Source: Rachycentron canadum
Lineage: Eukaryota > Chordata > Actinopteri > Carangiformes > Rachycentridae
Assembly (NCBI GenBank): GCA_038496675.1
Contig: CM076669.1
Location: 4,643,447 to 4,707,446, forward strand
Direction of reading: 5' to 3'
Length of the DNA stretch: 64,000 bases
Positions 37,101-46,033 of this stretch are shown in pieces. The notes beneath the pieces are model-generated. The model worked only from the letters and a program-made list of their open reading frames with translations, was not told the origin of the DNA and did not search any database. Both the position numbers and the translations under genes were made by a program. Numbering within the stretch: the first letter of the stretch is position 1; each line of letters opens with the position of its first letter.

Positions 37101-40100
37101 GCCGGCTGTGAAATTAGGTTCGTGTTCAAAGGGGGAGAAAATCTAAATAGATGTTGAATTTTATTGACATATGTATGTAATCAGGCACTGGCATTTCTCG
37201 GTAGAACAAAGCTGTATTGGCCTCCTGTAACAGAGGAGGTGCAGATACTGCTTAGAGTAGTTTGAAGGGAGAGTAGTGGCATGATTACATCATGACTGTG
37301 CCTCGGCATTTCATTTTCACCGAGGCCTTTTAGAACCAACCAACTGCTCGCTAATTTCTTTGAAATGCCAGAACTGTGGCGGCTGCCTGCACAGGGCAGG
37401 ATGACAGAGGCCACCAGATCATACCTTCTTGACCGGTGAGGTGGGGGTTGTCACCTGGTTGGTTGGGGTAGTTGGAGATGACACGGTGATACTGGTCGGG
37501 GTGGGCGTTGTGCTGTTGCTCACTGATGCTGAAGGTTTGCTTTTGTCTGGAGGAATGAAGGGGGGAAAAAAAAAAGTGTCAGTGTGCTGAGTTAAGAATT
37601 TATATGCATTATAGAAATTTTATGTGGAGACTGTGGTGATGTCAGGTCACTAAAAAAGGTCAATAGACTGTTGAGAGAACGTTGTGGTAGAAGAGGCACA
37701 GACAAGCGACCAAATGAAATTCCATGAGAGTAATTTAATCGACAGCCAGTAAATGCTTTGGACATGATTTAGTGATACCACACAGCAAGTCTAAAATAAG
37801 ACGTGCTCACACAGTACCTGCTTCAGTCTCCGACTCTGAATCTTCTTCCTCCTCTTCCTCGCTGGAGCAGCTTGATTCGTCCTTCTTCCCCTCCTCTTCT
37901 TCGTCCACCTTCTCTGGTTCCAAGGTCTCGATGCGTGGGGCGCTCTTCTCTGGCTCCAGAAGCAGTGTTTCTTTGCTGCAAAGCAAAAAAACGTAACACC
38001 GTCAGTAAAGAACAAGTCAAGTCACAGACACAAAATGGAAATATTCACATGAAAAAAGAAGGTTTAATTAATTATGTCTGCGCTATAGGTGGGTGGTTTT
38101 GAAGCTATTTACCTCTTGAGTGGCTTCAGTGATTGGTTGTTATCCCCAGTGGTCGTTGTTTCAATCAATGGAGATTTCTTAACATCTTTCTTCTCACTCA
38201 TCAACTGGAATAAAGAAGACAAAAATAAGACAATCTTAGACACATAATCAACCTTTTTATTCAATCATTTTCTCTTAATCACATTTTTAATATATATATA
38301 TATTTTTCAGAGCCTCAAATTCATCCACCATTGAAACTGCCAATGAAGTTGTACTTACCAGATTTTGTTTCTTTTGTAGTTCTTCTAAATATCCCAGAAC
38401 ATCTTCATCTGCTACATCAAAAGGTGTCTGGCCCTGAAGGAAAGAAGTAAAAGTAAAGTGATCTAAAATATGGACTGGACAGCATTTAATGGCAGGGTTC
38501 ATGATAGTTCAAGTTACTCACCATTTTATTAATGAGGTCCATGTCACATAGATTCTCCACCAGTATCCTACATGCCTCCTCTTTGCCCCAGTGTGCTGCT
38601 GCATGTAGAGGAGTCCAGCCATCATAGTCCTTAATATTTACATCATACCCTGCTTGGATTAAAAGCCTGCACAGTGAAGGAGTGAGAGAGAGGGGAGGGA
38701 GAGCAAAATTAGTTTTCGTCTGAATTAGCAAATCTGGTTCTCTTGGATTTGATTCTCTAAACTAATCTTTCAAGGTGCTGCCAGGGTCCAGGCTTTTAGA
38801 AGTGCGTCAGCATTGTAACCTCAGGTCAGGTTTATCAGATAATAGTAGCGCAGCTGGATGAGGGTGGCATATTTTAAAACCTGATTATTTTAGGCAATAA
38901 ATCTGCCCTGACGGGGAAAACATTTAGATCCCTGAACTGTGTATGGTAGCCACTAAACATCTTCGATATCTTGGAGCTATCTATGGCACAAGAGTTTGTT
39001 GGCTGGCGTCCCAGACCAGATGGACAGGCGGCTGCAGTTTCTATCCTCAACAGTGTAGATGTATTAACAGCCCACAGAGACAATGTCAGAACAACACATT
39101 GAGAAGGTGCAGAGACCAAGATATGTTTGACATCAGCAAAGAAAATCTTGATGCTAGGCCTAACCACTGTCTTGATTATAAACAGTATTTATATAAAGAT
39201 AACTTACATGGCTTGTGTAAAACCAACTATAAATGAATTGGTCAAAAGGGTGAGAAAAAACAGGTCACACTGCTTACTTTAAAACCTCAACGTATCCCTT
39301 CGCAGCTGCTACGTGGAGTGCCGTTCCTCCAGACTTGGCGTGCCGAATGTCTTGAATCTGGCCGCTGTTGAGCCACTGCCGGGCGTCCCTCAGCATGATC
39401 CGCTCCTCCTCTTTCCGGGCGGCCTCGATATCCACCCCTGATGAGACAGAGGAGACCATTAAAAGTGGCATCCAAGGATTACCTGCTACTTAGGGACAAG
39501 CTGCCAGTTTTAACACTGAACCCAGAGAGTGGAGGAGGAACAAAGCACAATTGCAACAAGATATTTATCATGAGTTCTTGTCTTACGCTTACAGTGAGGT
39601 ATGTGAATGTTTGGAATACATTACATTAGTCTGTGACTATGGATTACAGTAGAGAGGAGAGAAAACATTTCAGCACATAGCCATGATATAAATCTTTGCA
39701 TATTTAAACACTGCTGTGATAATGCAGCAGTAATGACAGCTATGACAAGATGCAACCCGTTCACCCCTGTGCTTTTATTAAGCCAGGCCTTGATGCTTTC
39801 TCTTCTGCAGAAAAGAAATAGATGCAACATTATTCCAGCAACCTCTCCAAACACTAGAGGGTGTCGTTAAGCTCTTGGTCTGCTTTGGTAAACAGTTTTG
39901 TGCCAATATTCTGTCAATTTAATGGTGAAATAGTGACAGCAAACATAAAGGCCTCAGCTGGTTAAGTGGGTCAATATGTCTGAGCTATAGGCTCAACGCA
40001 GGGCAGCAGTGAAAACAGGCCTGTATTGTCTTGTCGACACCTGGTTGGAACACGAGACGGTCTGAAACGCACTGCAGCACGAGTCGTTGACTTGTCAGCT

Positions 40101-43100
40101 GAGCGTTAACTGCGTTGAACTGCATAAACAGTGGTCCGAGAAGTGCTACAGGGTGGGAGCCAAAGCTTCAGCTGATCTTATAGTTTTGTTGTTCCACTCC
40201 CAAGGATACATCATTGCTCAATTCCTGACACCTTGGAAAGTTTAAAGATCGCCTTGCGCTTTTAAACCAATGAAAAAGGACGTCTGTGTCTGCAAGTCTG
40301 AGACTGAGTCTGCTTGAGAAAAGGGCAGAGGACAATCTAGACAATGAGGCATCATCTTGTTTGTTTTCTGCTCCTTCGAATTCACAAAATCTTACATATC
40401 ATAGTGAAAATCCAAGTAGTTTCCAACACACAACTCAGGCTTCAACAGAGCAAGGCAGCAGTAATATTCTGGCTTGTTTAAGACTGGACATGTTGCTTAT
40501 TAAGGGGATTAGTGAGCTCAAGTCTAAGAAAGTGAAACCAAATGGGAAGAGAATGACTCAGTGTCTGAGTTTATGTTTGACTGGATTTCAAGTTTCATTT
40601 CAAATGGAGCAACTTTGGGACAGGAACTGGAACCACATCTCACTATGGTTGACAGCTCAGAAGCAGTAATCAGGTGTTGTCACACACAGCTTTAACTAAA
40701 TAATGACACACAATAGTGTAATAATAGAATCAGTTGAAAAGTGACAAGAAACAGTGCTGTTGCTCTATTGAACCAAGTTAAGACACACACACAGACATGC
40801 CATAATTCAAGTTTAAGCTGCCACTATATGAAACCAGCCTGACTACATGCAGCACACAGCGACAGTATTATGCTAGAAAACCAACCTTAGCTTCATTAGG
40901 GCAGTTCAGTTAATGTAGGGAATGAGAGCTGGCCAGGTAGGGTAACGTCCCGTGATCTCTTGGGAAGTAGCCTACACTACGTCTATAAAAAGCAGGGAGC
41001 CTAATGGCCTTTAAGTAGGACTACAGAACAAGAGCTGAGTAGAAGAGTTGGCAGCAGTTCAAAGTTGAGTTTTTACAAGGGTACGGCACATCTTCTACCT
41101 AAGCATTAAGATAAAGAGAAAATCCGATGCACCAAAAAAGGACTTGCCTCCCATTTCACCTCACTGACAATATACCAACAGGATGTTTGCCAAAGGCAAA
41201 ATGAAATATCTATAGAAATTTACCACGAAGCAAGTCCTCAGTGGTTACAATAGTTCCTGTTTTTTTTTTTTTTTTTTTTTTAAAAGTCAAAAGAAAGGGA
41301 ACTACAAGATTAACTGTTTTACTTTGACATCTTAAGGTCAGTTTAATCCAAGTGCCCTACGCACTACTGTCCCCTCAGCAGCACCGAAGCTAACAGGGGC
41401 AGCGTGTGACTCAGAAACATTTGTGAGGTTTTTCACCTAGAGAGCAGTTTTCATGTGGCGGCTGATGGAGAAGGAAAGGAGGGCTGCCTGGTCACTGGAC
41501 CCAAATCGGGGTCAAGAAGAGGATCTAGAGGCTGCCCCAACCGAGGGGAAACCATGGCAACTTGGTAACAAGTTTAACCTCATGACTGGTGTCTCTTTGA
41601 AAGTAGAAAATCACATTACAAACATACAGAAGCGTTACACAACAGCTAGTTGCATAATGCTGCCTGCTACCTCTAGTGTAGAGAACTGAGCTGTGGATTG
41701 TCCCTCAGGCCGGGATCACTGCAAAAAATCACTCTTCAGTCGGGTCTTATCTCAAAAGCAGTCTGCATTAATGAATGAATGAATATGTCTCAAACGTGAA
41801 TAAATGTCCACAAAATGTAGTCTGTGGTAGTCGTCTGGCTCTGTGAAATCTTTGACCATGTTAAATGAAGGTACAGGTTTGGCTTTGAGTCGCTTGGTGA
41901 TGGATCTTAGCTGAGGCAGCGGTCGGATGCTCTGATCCAGGCGGCCCGCCGCCCAGAAATCGGCCAAATCAAAGCTGACAGGTGCCGCTGGCCGAGATGC
42001 TTGAGGTTCGGGCGGGTGCAAGTCTCTCCAACGTTACATAACACATCCAAGGAGCGTAGCATGTAAACAGCACTGTGGTGTAATTATTACTGGATGCCAT
42101 GTGCTTTCAAACACTTGGACCATGAGCCAACAGACGGACGGCCCTTTTTCTCACAGTTTTCACTGCTGCAAAATACACTTAAAGTCAGTGCAGCTGAAGA
42201 CACTACATCTGCATATTCTGACACGGTGGACAAGACCATCATACACCTTTCTCATGAGACTTGCATTTCATACCTTAAAACAATCAATGACCAAAACTAG
42301 AAACGCAGCATTTATTCACATGAATGGCAAGATGTGCCACAGAGCCATCCAAGCCAGTCAACCTTTATTAGTGAATATGAGCTGAGGAGCACCCCTCTGT
42401 CCCGGGGCCAGTAAACACGTCTGTGCGTGGCCTCTCACCATAGGGGAGGGCCTTTCATCATCTAAAGAATGCCCTGGCCAAAAATAGAAAGACTCGACTT
42501 TTCAGTTTTGAATTATCACATGATGGCTCACAAGCACAGCTGGATCGCTTTTCTATATTATATAAGTCTTCTTCAAGCAAGCGAAAAACAGCAGGTGAAT
42601 GACACTCAATGAGAATTCAGATCCTATTTGACAACATACTCATACATGCATGAAACACACATGGGGGGGCCTGCCAGCCATTATGTTTTTTACATGCTCA
42701 TGGCATCAGGATTGTTTCTAGATATGCTATGATTCATGTGGATTACATGATAGCACTTAACCTTGATAAATCTGATTAGATTTGTTCCACTATCAACTCC
42801 TACATCTACTTGAGACACCATTTTTTCTGCAGTGTGTTTCTAAGTGGAGGGTGATAAGGACCAGCAATCTAGCATCTGCAATACTGTACCTTGTCGGTTG
42901 ATCTCATTCTGCAGGAGCTCCTCCATTGCCTCCTCTTCAGCAATGTCCAGAGGTGTCTCGCCCTCACTATTCACAACTCCTACGTTGGCACCCTGGCTAA
43001 TGAGATACCTGCAATAAAAAATAAAACAAACAAACAAACAAAAAAACACACACACATAAGACAGTTTAGACTCATGGCAGTAGGGTGTTTTTGACAATGA

Positions 43101-46033
43101 AACAATATTCTGAAAAAGAAGAAAATCCAGTTGGTTTCTGTTCTTTCAAGTTTCACTGTGTCTAGCCTTTGACAGGGTGAGAGGGAAAGGACATGAAGGC
43201 AAATGTCACTTCCTTTAACTGATGAGGAAATGGTTGAAGGACAGCAGCTTTGTAATGTTGCTTTTGGTCTAATGCCAACGTTGGCTGACACTGTAGTCTG
43301 CATCTCCCGTTTCGCCAGTCACATGCTAAGCAATGCCTTTACGCCAAATTCCATATACTGCAAAATTACATTAATTACAATGACAATCAAGTGCATAATT
43401 ATCTGTTTCAAAACTACTGCTAAGAAGACCCATATAGCACAGGTTAATGTGAAAAATGTACCACGGTAGTTGAGAGAGAATGCTAAGCTGCACAAAAGTT
43501 TAAACAAACATAAATAACAAGTGGCACGTGCTCAATTAATAAGGTGCTACTGTCACATGTGCTGAAAACTGAAAGGCACATAAGTCACATCATGTCCTGA
43601 AATTTCCGAGCACAGATCCAGACAGGAGTGAGCCAGGGTTGTGTACCACTCTCAGATTTAATTTTACTTATTAATGAATTGCGAACAAGATATTTATGTG
43701 ACATTTAACAGCTGGGGTAATAAACCTGACAAGTTTGCTTTTTAGACTAATCTTTGGCATCTCTTTGCTGTATTTTACTGTTACTTAACATCCGACACGT
43801 GCCCATACTGATATATCTGTAACAGGCTGATATACAGTATGTGACCAGCTGATTTATCTGTTGTCAGCATTTTAACACTGTGAAGAAATGTTCACCTGAT
43901 GGCTAAGCCTACATCCTACAGTAGAAACAATGCCTATGAGTAGGAAACTGGAACTGACAGTTGTGGGTATTCTGTAAATAAAACAAGGGGCATTGAGTAG
44001 ACGATATAGGTGAGTAGGTGATATTCATGGTGGCCTTCATACAATACAGATAAGATCTTTTGTGGGTAGAATTTATTGCATGAAAGGTACGCTGAGGTAT
44101 CCTTAAAGCCTGCGTAAATAACATCAGACACCTATAATTAGCATTAAACGCAGTATCCGCAGCTTCTTAGTGATTTAACTCCATTACATGTTTGCCCCCT
44201 CCTCACCCACCACCATTGATTCAAGACCATTCAACAGCTTTATATCAGCTGCTTCCAATTAAAGCTGTGGTGAGACTCAGGCCCTTCTCATTAGGCCAAC
44301 ATACCACTTGAAAGGCTCTTAGTGCTTATGACCCCTCATTTTACCAAATGGCAACTGACTGACTGACTGCACTAAGTTTTATATTGCCTTGATTGGACTT
44401 TCTTTTCTGCCCATTTTGGATCAGCTTTACTACGTTTCACGGTTTTGTGGTGTTGAGTCCAACTGTGCGCTTCTTAACCAACCCTACCATTATCCTGCTG
44501 TGGCGACACCAGGGACTAACAGATACCCTCCTGCTTTGTTGTTCCCGTTCCTGCGAATGAGGATGCTGGGACTAAAATGAGACTACTCAGAGCTTGCCAC
44601 CCACATCAGGTTTGCTGGGTTTCTCTCCATGACACGATGTCTCCATTACTCACCCATAACAGGCCAGCCACTTGACCTTTTCATTCACTACGTGACAACA
44701 AAAAACATCTTGTTTTCTGTAATACTAGCCCAGCGCTGATGCTGCGTTCATGAGAACAATTGAGCGCAGACTGGTGGAGTCTGAGACGTTAAAAACATTT
44801 GTGACTGTTTAAATGAAGCAGCTAATATTGCAGTTGTCCATATTTATATAGTGTATATTGCATCATGTTCATACTGCCTGTTGCACTTGTTGCTTTTTGG
44901 GAAAACATTAATAGGGAGAAATTTGTAGCCAGGTTCCTGTAATGTAACACAGAAGTAAAGCAGGTCACAGCACACTCCCAATATACTGAACAATGAACAC
45001 AACTGAGCTCCTTCAGCCCCCTTTAGCCCGTTTAAATATCCTCTGATAACATCTGTGTTGTGTTCTGTGCCCCGAGAAAAGTCTTCTTACCTGAAAAGGA
45101 CTAAGGGGGCAAGAAAAATACTAGAGTGCAACTCTAGAGCTCAATTCCAGATATAGTGGCTGACCCTGATCTCCCCATATTTGATTACATCATGAACAAT
45201 GTGTGTCTGTTTGCAATCAGATGGGCCGCCGCTCCTGTCAAAAAGTGATGATGACAACTATGGCTCTAGATTCTGACATGCCATCTGAAATAGCACGGTG
45301 GTCATTTTCAATAGAAAACATGTACCTTTTGTTATTTATTATTTTCATGAAAATAAGGAAAAATAATTCATAAAATGCCTCAACCACTGGAAAGCAAAGG
45401 ATTTCACTGATACAAGCCCACATGTGCAACTTCAAATGGTCAGATACCACCAACCCCCCCCTTTATTGAGATGGAAAAAAACTATAGTTAGAGCAATACA
45501 TTAAGCCCTGGAGAGTGGGCATCAATCTTGCTAGCAGCAATATAAAGACAAAGGTCACTAATGGGGGGCGCAGAGAGGTGACAGGATAGTACAGGCCTCA
45601 GCTAGAGGCTACCCATGTCAACTCATTTTGTGCCTCAAAATTAAAATCAAGTGTATAGTAATGTCTGGTTTTCTATTCAGCAACCTTACAAACGCTACTG
45701 CTAAGATATGTTCACGAAAAAAAAAAAAAAAAAAAAAAACTTTAAAAGGTTTAACGAGGGGTGCAGCTGTTACCCAAAAAAAAAGCTTTCTGAGAATAAA
45801 CTGATACAAAACAGGATGTTAGAATAGGTTTGCAATAAGCAAACCTGATGAAATAGATACTACTGCTTCCTAGAAACGGAATACAAGTCTTATGGTACTT
45901 ACTCTGCTATGTCTAGGTATCCGCAGGAGGCTGCAGCGTGGAGGGGGATCCAGCCCTCGTTGTCGGGCTGGTTGATGCTGGCTCCATGCTCCACCAGGAA
46001 AGTCACCATGTCAACATTGTCATCTATGCATGC
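20742..46033 (-). CDS. PPP1R12A: PPP1R12A (MYPT1), myosin phosphatase targeting subunit: spliced coding region, exons 2-26
   Basis: MYPT1 holds PP1c-delta and the small subunit and directs dephosphorylation of myosin light chain in smooth muscle and other cells. Joining the 25 exons gives 2979 nt: 992 codons in one frame plus TAG. In order: ankyrin repeats (exons 2-6), acidic Glu/Ser stretch (8), conserved WRLGLRKTGSYGALAEIT block (10), Ser/Thr-rich centre (12-15), RRSTQ site equal to human Thr696 (16), Lys/Glu coiled coil (17), KRRSTGV site equal to Thr853 (19), C-terminal coiled coil (22-25) and leucine zipper (26). An exon of about 79 codons with the PP1-binding KVKF motif is missing and should lie right of 64000. 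The total of about 1070 residues is close to the mammalian 1030. Confidence 0.96.
20907..20965. repeat. (GA)n repeat, (CT)n on the sense strand, upstream of the zipper exon
   Basis: About 29 AG units, 79-137 nt before the acceptor of exon 26. The sequence between is also pyrimidine-rich on the sense strand. Confidence 0.95.
21135..21159. repeat. (GA)n repeat
   Basis: A second, shorter AG run about 170 bp further into the same intron. Confidence 0.9.
22920..23057 (-). CDS. PPP1R12A: PPP1R12A alternative 3' exon with zipper-like tail
   Basis: The acceptor CCTCCCTGCAG|AACCTC opens a 45-codon frame ending in TAA, entered in phase 0, as required after exon 25. The tail reads NLPQVKQVQALRQVKERL then QAENRALARVVAKLSQ and ends LPSVDL. 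It parallels the main zipper (ENRALARVVAKLS against ENGALIRVISKLS), so the two look like paralogous exons. The codons are GC-rich and rich in Leu, Gln, Arg and Val, unlike the intron around them. It lies where mammals have the alternative exon that produces zipper-minus MYPT1. Whether it ends the transcript or is spliced on to exon 26 cannot be told; in either case TAA ends the protein. Confidence 0.8.
   Translation of the reverse strand, partial: NLPQVKQVQALRQVKERLQAENRALARVVAKLSQSACSQLPSVDL
24479..24506. repeat. A28 homopolymer
   Basis: An uninterrupted A run in the last intron of PPP1R12A. Confidence 0.9.
24977..25012. repeat. (TG)n repeat, (CA)n on the sense strand, next to the exon 25 donor
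   Basis: Eighteen TG units. On the transcript the CA tract begins seven bases after the end of exon 25. Confidence 0.95.
25020..25070 (-). CDS. PPP1R12A: PPP1R12A exon 25: coiled coil
   Basis: CCCCACAG|GAAAGA to CTTAAG|GTACCG, 51 nt, phase 0 to 0. It encodes ERRALERKISEMEEELK, the last coiled-coil stretch before the zipper. The donor GTACCG is weak and is followed at once by a CA repeat. Confidence 0.95.
25071..26153 (-). other. PPP1R12A: PPP1R12A intron 24
   Basis: 1.08 kb. It carries a perfect 15-bp inverted repeat (25401-25415 and 25438-25452) around an A run and a short CA tract near 25709. No exon is seen. Confidence 0.85.
26154..26201 (-). CDS. PPP1R12A: PPP1R12A exon 24
   Basis: TTTGCAG|AGGCAG to AAAAGG|GTAATG, 48 nt, phase 0 to 0. 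It encodes RQERYADRSQLEMEKR, matching the mammalian RQERFADRSLLEMEKR coiled-coil segment. Confidence 0.95.
26303..26407 (-). CDS. PPP1R12A: PPP1R12A exon 23
   Basis: CTCTGCAG|CTCTAC to ACACAG|GTGCGA, 105 nt, phase 0 to 0. It encodes LYEQILAENEKLKAQLRDT, then DLELADLKLQLEKATQ, a highly conserved coiled coil. Confidence 0.96.
26510..26627 (-). CDS. PPP1R12A: PPP1R12A exon 22
   Basis: TGTTTCAG|GAATGA to AAAAAG|GTAGAA, 118 nt, phase 2 to 0. It encodes NESTSSLDRNDTLFSRSY, then GESRRPYSSRLDRDDTTDYKK, a Ser/Arg-rich lead-in to the coiled coil. Confidence 0.95.
26726..26742 (-). CDS. PPP1R12A: PPP1R12A exon 21, a 17-nt microexon
   Basis: CCTTACAG|AGTGAC to TCCAG|GTATGT, 17 nt, phase 0 to 2, encoding SDRLS plus two bases of Arg. 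It is required to keep frame between exons 20 and 22, and parallels TDSISR of the mammalian protein. It is too short for ORF-based finding but has clean splice sites. Confidence 0.85.
26743..28179 (-). other. PPP1R12A: PPP1R12A intron 20
   Basis: 1.44 kb between exon 20 and the microexon. I see no exon, repeat family or RNA gene in it; the plus-strand frame at 27343-27663 and its antisense have no family resemblance. Confidence 0.8.
28180..28245 (-). CDS. PPP1R12A: PPP1R12A exon 20
   Basis: GATTTCAG|GGTGAT to CCACAG|GTAACT, 66 nt, phase 0 to 0, encoding GDENDPDQQSDSEEGSTKGE then PQ. The acidic Ser/Glu segment corresponds to the mammalian DENEQEQQSDTEEGS. Confidence 0.95.
28377..28498 (-). 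CDS. PPP1R12A: PPP1R12A exon 19: inhibitory phosphosite RRST (human Thr853 equivalent)
   Basis: GCACAG|AAGCGG to CAAGAT|GTGAGA, 122 nt, phase 1 to 0. It encodes an acidic Lys/Glu stretch, then RSIRDRRRPREKRRSTGVSF and WTQD. RRST is the ROCK-favoured inhibitory site of MYPT1; the Ser before the Thr is the residue that PKA/PKG can phosphorylate. The nine residues REKRRSTGV also occur in PAWR in this window. Confidence 0.96.
28499..29275 (-). other. PPP1R12A: PPP1R12A intron 18
   Basis: 777 bp, AT-rich, with a short A run near 28788. Nothing recognisable. Confidence 0.8.
29276..29450 (-). CDS. PPP1R12A: PPP1R12A exon 18: Ser/Thr-rich
   Basis: CTTCCAG|CGTTAT to GAAAAAG|GTCAGT, 175 nt, phase 0 to 1. 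It encodes RYRPSSSSSTSAISTVSTV, then a Ser/Thr run ending LNRPNSLTGITSSYSR, which matches mammalian LNRPNSLVGITSAYSR. Confidence 0.95.
29617..29796 (-). CDS. PPP1R12A: PPP1R12A exon 17: Lys/Glu-rich coiled coil
   Basis: TCTTCCAG|GGTGTG to GAAGAG|GTACTA, 180 nt, phase 0 to 0. It encodes GVTLTDLQEAEKTIGRSR, then a highly charged stretch (EEEKEEKEKQDKEKQEEKKE) and YRSKYRSFEE. The GVTLTDLQEAEKT part directly follows the first RRST site and is nearly invariant. Confidence 0.96.
30109..30199 (-). CDS. PPP1R12A: PPP1R12A exon 16: inhibitory phosphosite RRSTQ (human Thr696 equivalent)
   Basis: GTTCCAG|GTCATA to ACTCAG|GTTAGT, 91 nt, phase 2 to 0. It encodes SYLTPVRDEESESQRKAR then SRQARQSRRSTQ. The Thr in RRST is the main site at which ROCK, ZIPK or ILK inhibit the phosphatase. 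Confidence 0.97.
30200..31566 (-). other. PPP1R12A: PPP1R12A intron 15
   Basis: 1.37 kb with an exceptionally long CA microsatellite (31075-31159). No exon is seen. Confidence 0.85.
31075..31159. repeat. (CA)n microsatellite, 42 units
   Basis: An 85-bp uninterrupted CA run, the longest microsatellite in the window; (UG)n on the PPP1R12A transcript. Confidence 0.97.
31567..31734 (-). CDS. PPP1R12A: PPP1R12A exon 15: Thr-rich central region
   Basis: AAACCAG|GTACTG to CGCAG|GTAACG, 168 nt, phase 2 to 2. It encodes YWSEESAEREKEKESAAVIP, then a Thr-dominated run and TGTVTGSERR. Skipping it would keep the frame. Confidence 0.94.
32214..32378 (-). CDS. PPP1R12A: PPP1R12A exon 14: Ser/Thr-rich central region
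   Basis: TCCGACAG|CGGCTC to AGCAG|GTACAC, 165 nt, phase 2 to 2. It encodes SGSFGRRHEDLSSST, matching mammalian CSFGRRQDDLISSS, then a Ser/Thr run ending TGSTSLTSR. The frame-preserving length makes it a possible cassette. Confidence 0.94.
32379..33294 (-). other. PPP1R12A: PPP1R12A intron 13
   Basis: 916 bp; a short (TTC)n tract at 32743-32761 is the only distinctive feature. Confidence 0.85.
33295..33447 (-). CDS. PPP1R12A: PPP1R12A exon 13: probable central-insert cassette
   Basis: An acceptor ACGCCAG|CACGTC (pyrimidine-rich upstream) to CGCAG|GTACAC, 153 nt, phase 2 to 2, 51 codons. It encodes TSHTLALGRSGSTRDVPAK, then Ser/Thr- and aromatic-rich sequence ending SHYQSYSIYRR. Its place before the SFGRR exon matches the central insert that is alternatively spliced in bird and mammal MYPT1. 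The acceptor is less certain than the others because in-frame AGs exist nearby. Confidence 0.85.
33448..34110 (-). other. PPP1R12A: PPP1R12A intron 12
   Basis: 663 bp with no recognised feature. Confidence 0.8.
34111..34224 (-). CDS. PPP1R12A: PPP1R12A exon 12
   Basis: TTCCCCAG|GGACTC to CGCAG|GTTAGC, 114 nt, phase 2 to 2. It encodes DSTALIRSGSYTRRRWDDDL then KNSEGSASTNRTPSYQRR, matching mammalian SSSYTRRKWEDDLKKN. Confidence 0.95.
34517..34608 (-). CDS. PPP1R12A: PPP1R12A exon 11
   Basis: GCCTACAG|GAAAAG to AACAG|GTGAAG, 92 nt, phase 0 to 2. It encodes EKDKGPRFAYVAPTIPRRL then PSTSDIDEKENR, nearly identical to the mammalian segment. The 417-bp intron before it (34609-35025) holds nothing recognisable. 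Confidence 0.96.
35026..35250 (-). CDS. PPP1R12A: PPP1R12A exon 10: conserved mid-protein block
   Basis: TTTTTCAG|GTCACT to GAGAAG|GTCAGC, 225 nt, phase 0 to 0. It encodes VTQPAGKVSTKVEEERKDES, PASWRLGLRKTGSYGALAEI and a tail with RSASSPRLSSSLDNK. The WRLGLRKTGSYGALAEIT block is a signature of the MYPT family. Confidence 0.97.
35251..37424 (-). other. PPP1R12A: PPP1R12A intron 9
   Basis: 2.17 kb. It contains a perfect CTCF-core match at 36752, an A/G-rich stretch near 36080-36180 and a TATAGA repeat near 36620. No exon is recognised. Confidence 0.85.
36752..36765 (+). promoter_or_regulatory. CTCF core motif, perfect match
   Basis: CCAGCAGAGGGCAG fits CCASYAGRKGGCRS at all 14 positions. Occupancy is not shown by sequence. 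Confidence 0.5.
37425..37546 (-). CDS. PPP1R12A: PPP1R12A exon 9
   Basis: CCTCCAG|ACAAAA to AAGAAG|GTATGA, 122 nt, phase 1 to 0. It encodes a Ser/Thr/Pro-rich linker (DKSKPSASVSNSTTPTPTS, then TNQVTTPTSPVKK), ending like mammalian TPTSPIKK. Confidence 0.94.
37818..37975 (-). CDS. PPP1R12A: PPP1R12A exon 8: acidic region
   Basis: TTTGCAG|CAAAGA to GAAGCAG|GTACTG, 158 nt, phase 2 to 1. It encodes KETLLLEPEKSAPRIETLEP, then EKVDEEEEGKKDESSCSSEE and an acidic run. It is colinear with the mammalian ETLIIEPEKNASRIESLEQEK segment. Confidence 0.95.
38113..38204 (-). CDS. PPP1R12A: PPP1R12A exon 7
   Basis: TATTCCAG|TTGATG to AAGAG|GTAAAT, 92 nt, phase 0 to 2. It encodes LMSEKKDVKKSPLIETTTTG then DNNQSLKPLKR, matching mammalian LHSEKRDKKSPLIEST. 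Confidence 0.93.
38359..38433 (-). CDS. PPP1R12A: PPP1R12A exon 6: last ankyrin segment
   Basis: CCTTCAG|GGCCAG to AATCTG|GTAAGT, 75 nt, phase 0 to 0. It encodes GQTPFDVADEDVLGYLEELQ then KKQNL, closing the ankyrin domain. Confidence 0.96.
38522..38666 (-). CDS. PPP1R12A: PPP1R12A exon 5: ankyrin repeat
   Basis: TGTGCAG|GCTTTT to AAAATG|GTGAGT, 145 nt, phase 2 to 0. It encodes LLIQAGYDVNIKDYDGWTPL, HAAAHWGKEEACRILVENLC and DMDLINKM, a textbook ankyrin repeat nearly identical to the mammalian protein. The intron upstream (38667-39277) holds nothing recognisable. Confidence 0.97.
39278..39437 (-). CDS. PPP1R12A: PPP1R12A exon 4: linker helix and ankyrin repeat
   Basis: CATCAG|GGGTGG to TTAAA|GTAAGC, 160 nt, phase 1 to 2. 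It encodes VDIEAARKEEERIMLRDARQ, WLNSGQIQDIRHAKSGGTAL and HVAAAKGYVEVLK. Confidence 0.97.
39438..42889 (-). other. PPP1R12A: PPP1R12A intron 3
   Basis: 3.45 kb. It holds a T run at 41261-41281 and a CpG-rich, stop-free patch at 41752-42033 discussed in the findings. No exon compatible with PPP1R12A is seen. Confidence 0.8.
42890..43008 (-). CDS. PPP1R12A: PPP1R12A exon 3: ankyrin repeat
   Basis: ATTGCAG|GTATCT to GACAAG|GTACAG, 119 nt, phase 2 to 1. It encodes YLISQGANVGVVNSEGETPL then DIAEEEAMEELLQNEINRQ, continuing the ankyrin domain. Confidence 0.97.
43009..45902 (-). other. PPP1R12A: PPP1R12A intron 2
   Basis: 2.9 kb with an A run at 45718-45740. No exon, RNA gene or repeat family is recognised. 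Confidence 0.8.
45903..46033 (-). CDS. PPP1R12A: PPP1R12A exon 2: ankyrin repeat (first coding exon in the window)
   Basis: CCTCTCAG|GCATGC to GCAGA|GTAAGT, 131 nt, phase 0 to 2. It encodes ACIDDNVDMVTFLVEHGASI then NQPDNEGWIPLHAAASCGYL and DIAE. In the human protein this starts near residue 80, so about 79 residues upstream, including KVKF, are absent from the window. Confidence 0.97.

Noticed and set aside
40286..40669. 127-codon plus-strand frame in intron 3
   Set aside because: Starts with GTG, has no family resemblance and is antisense inside an intron.
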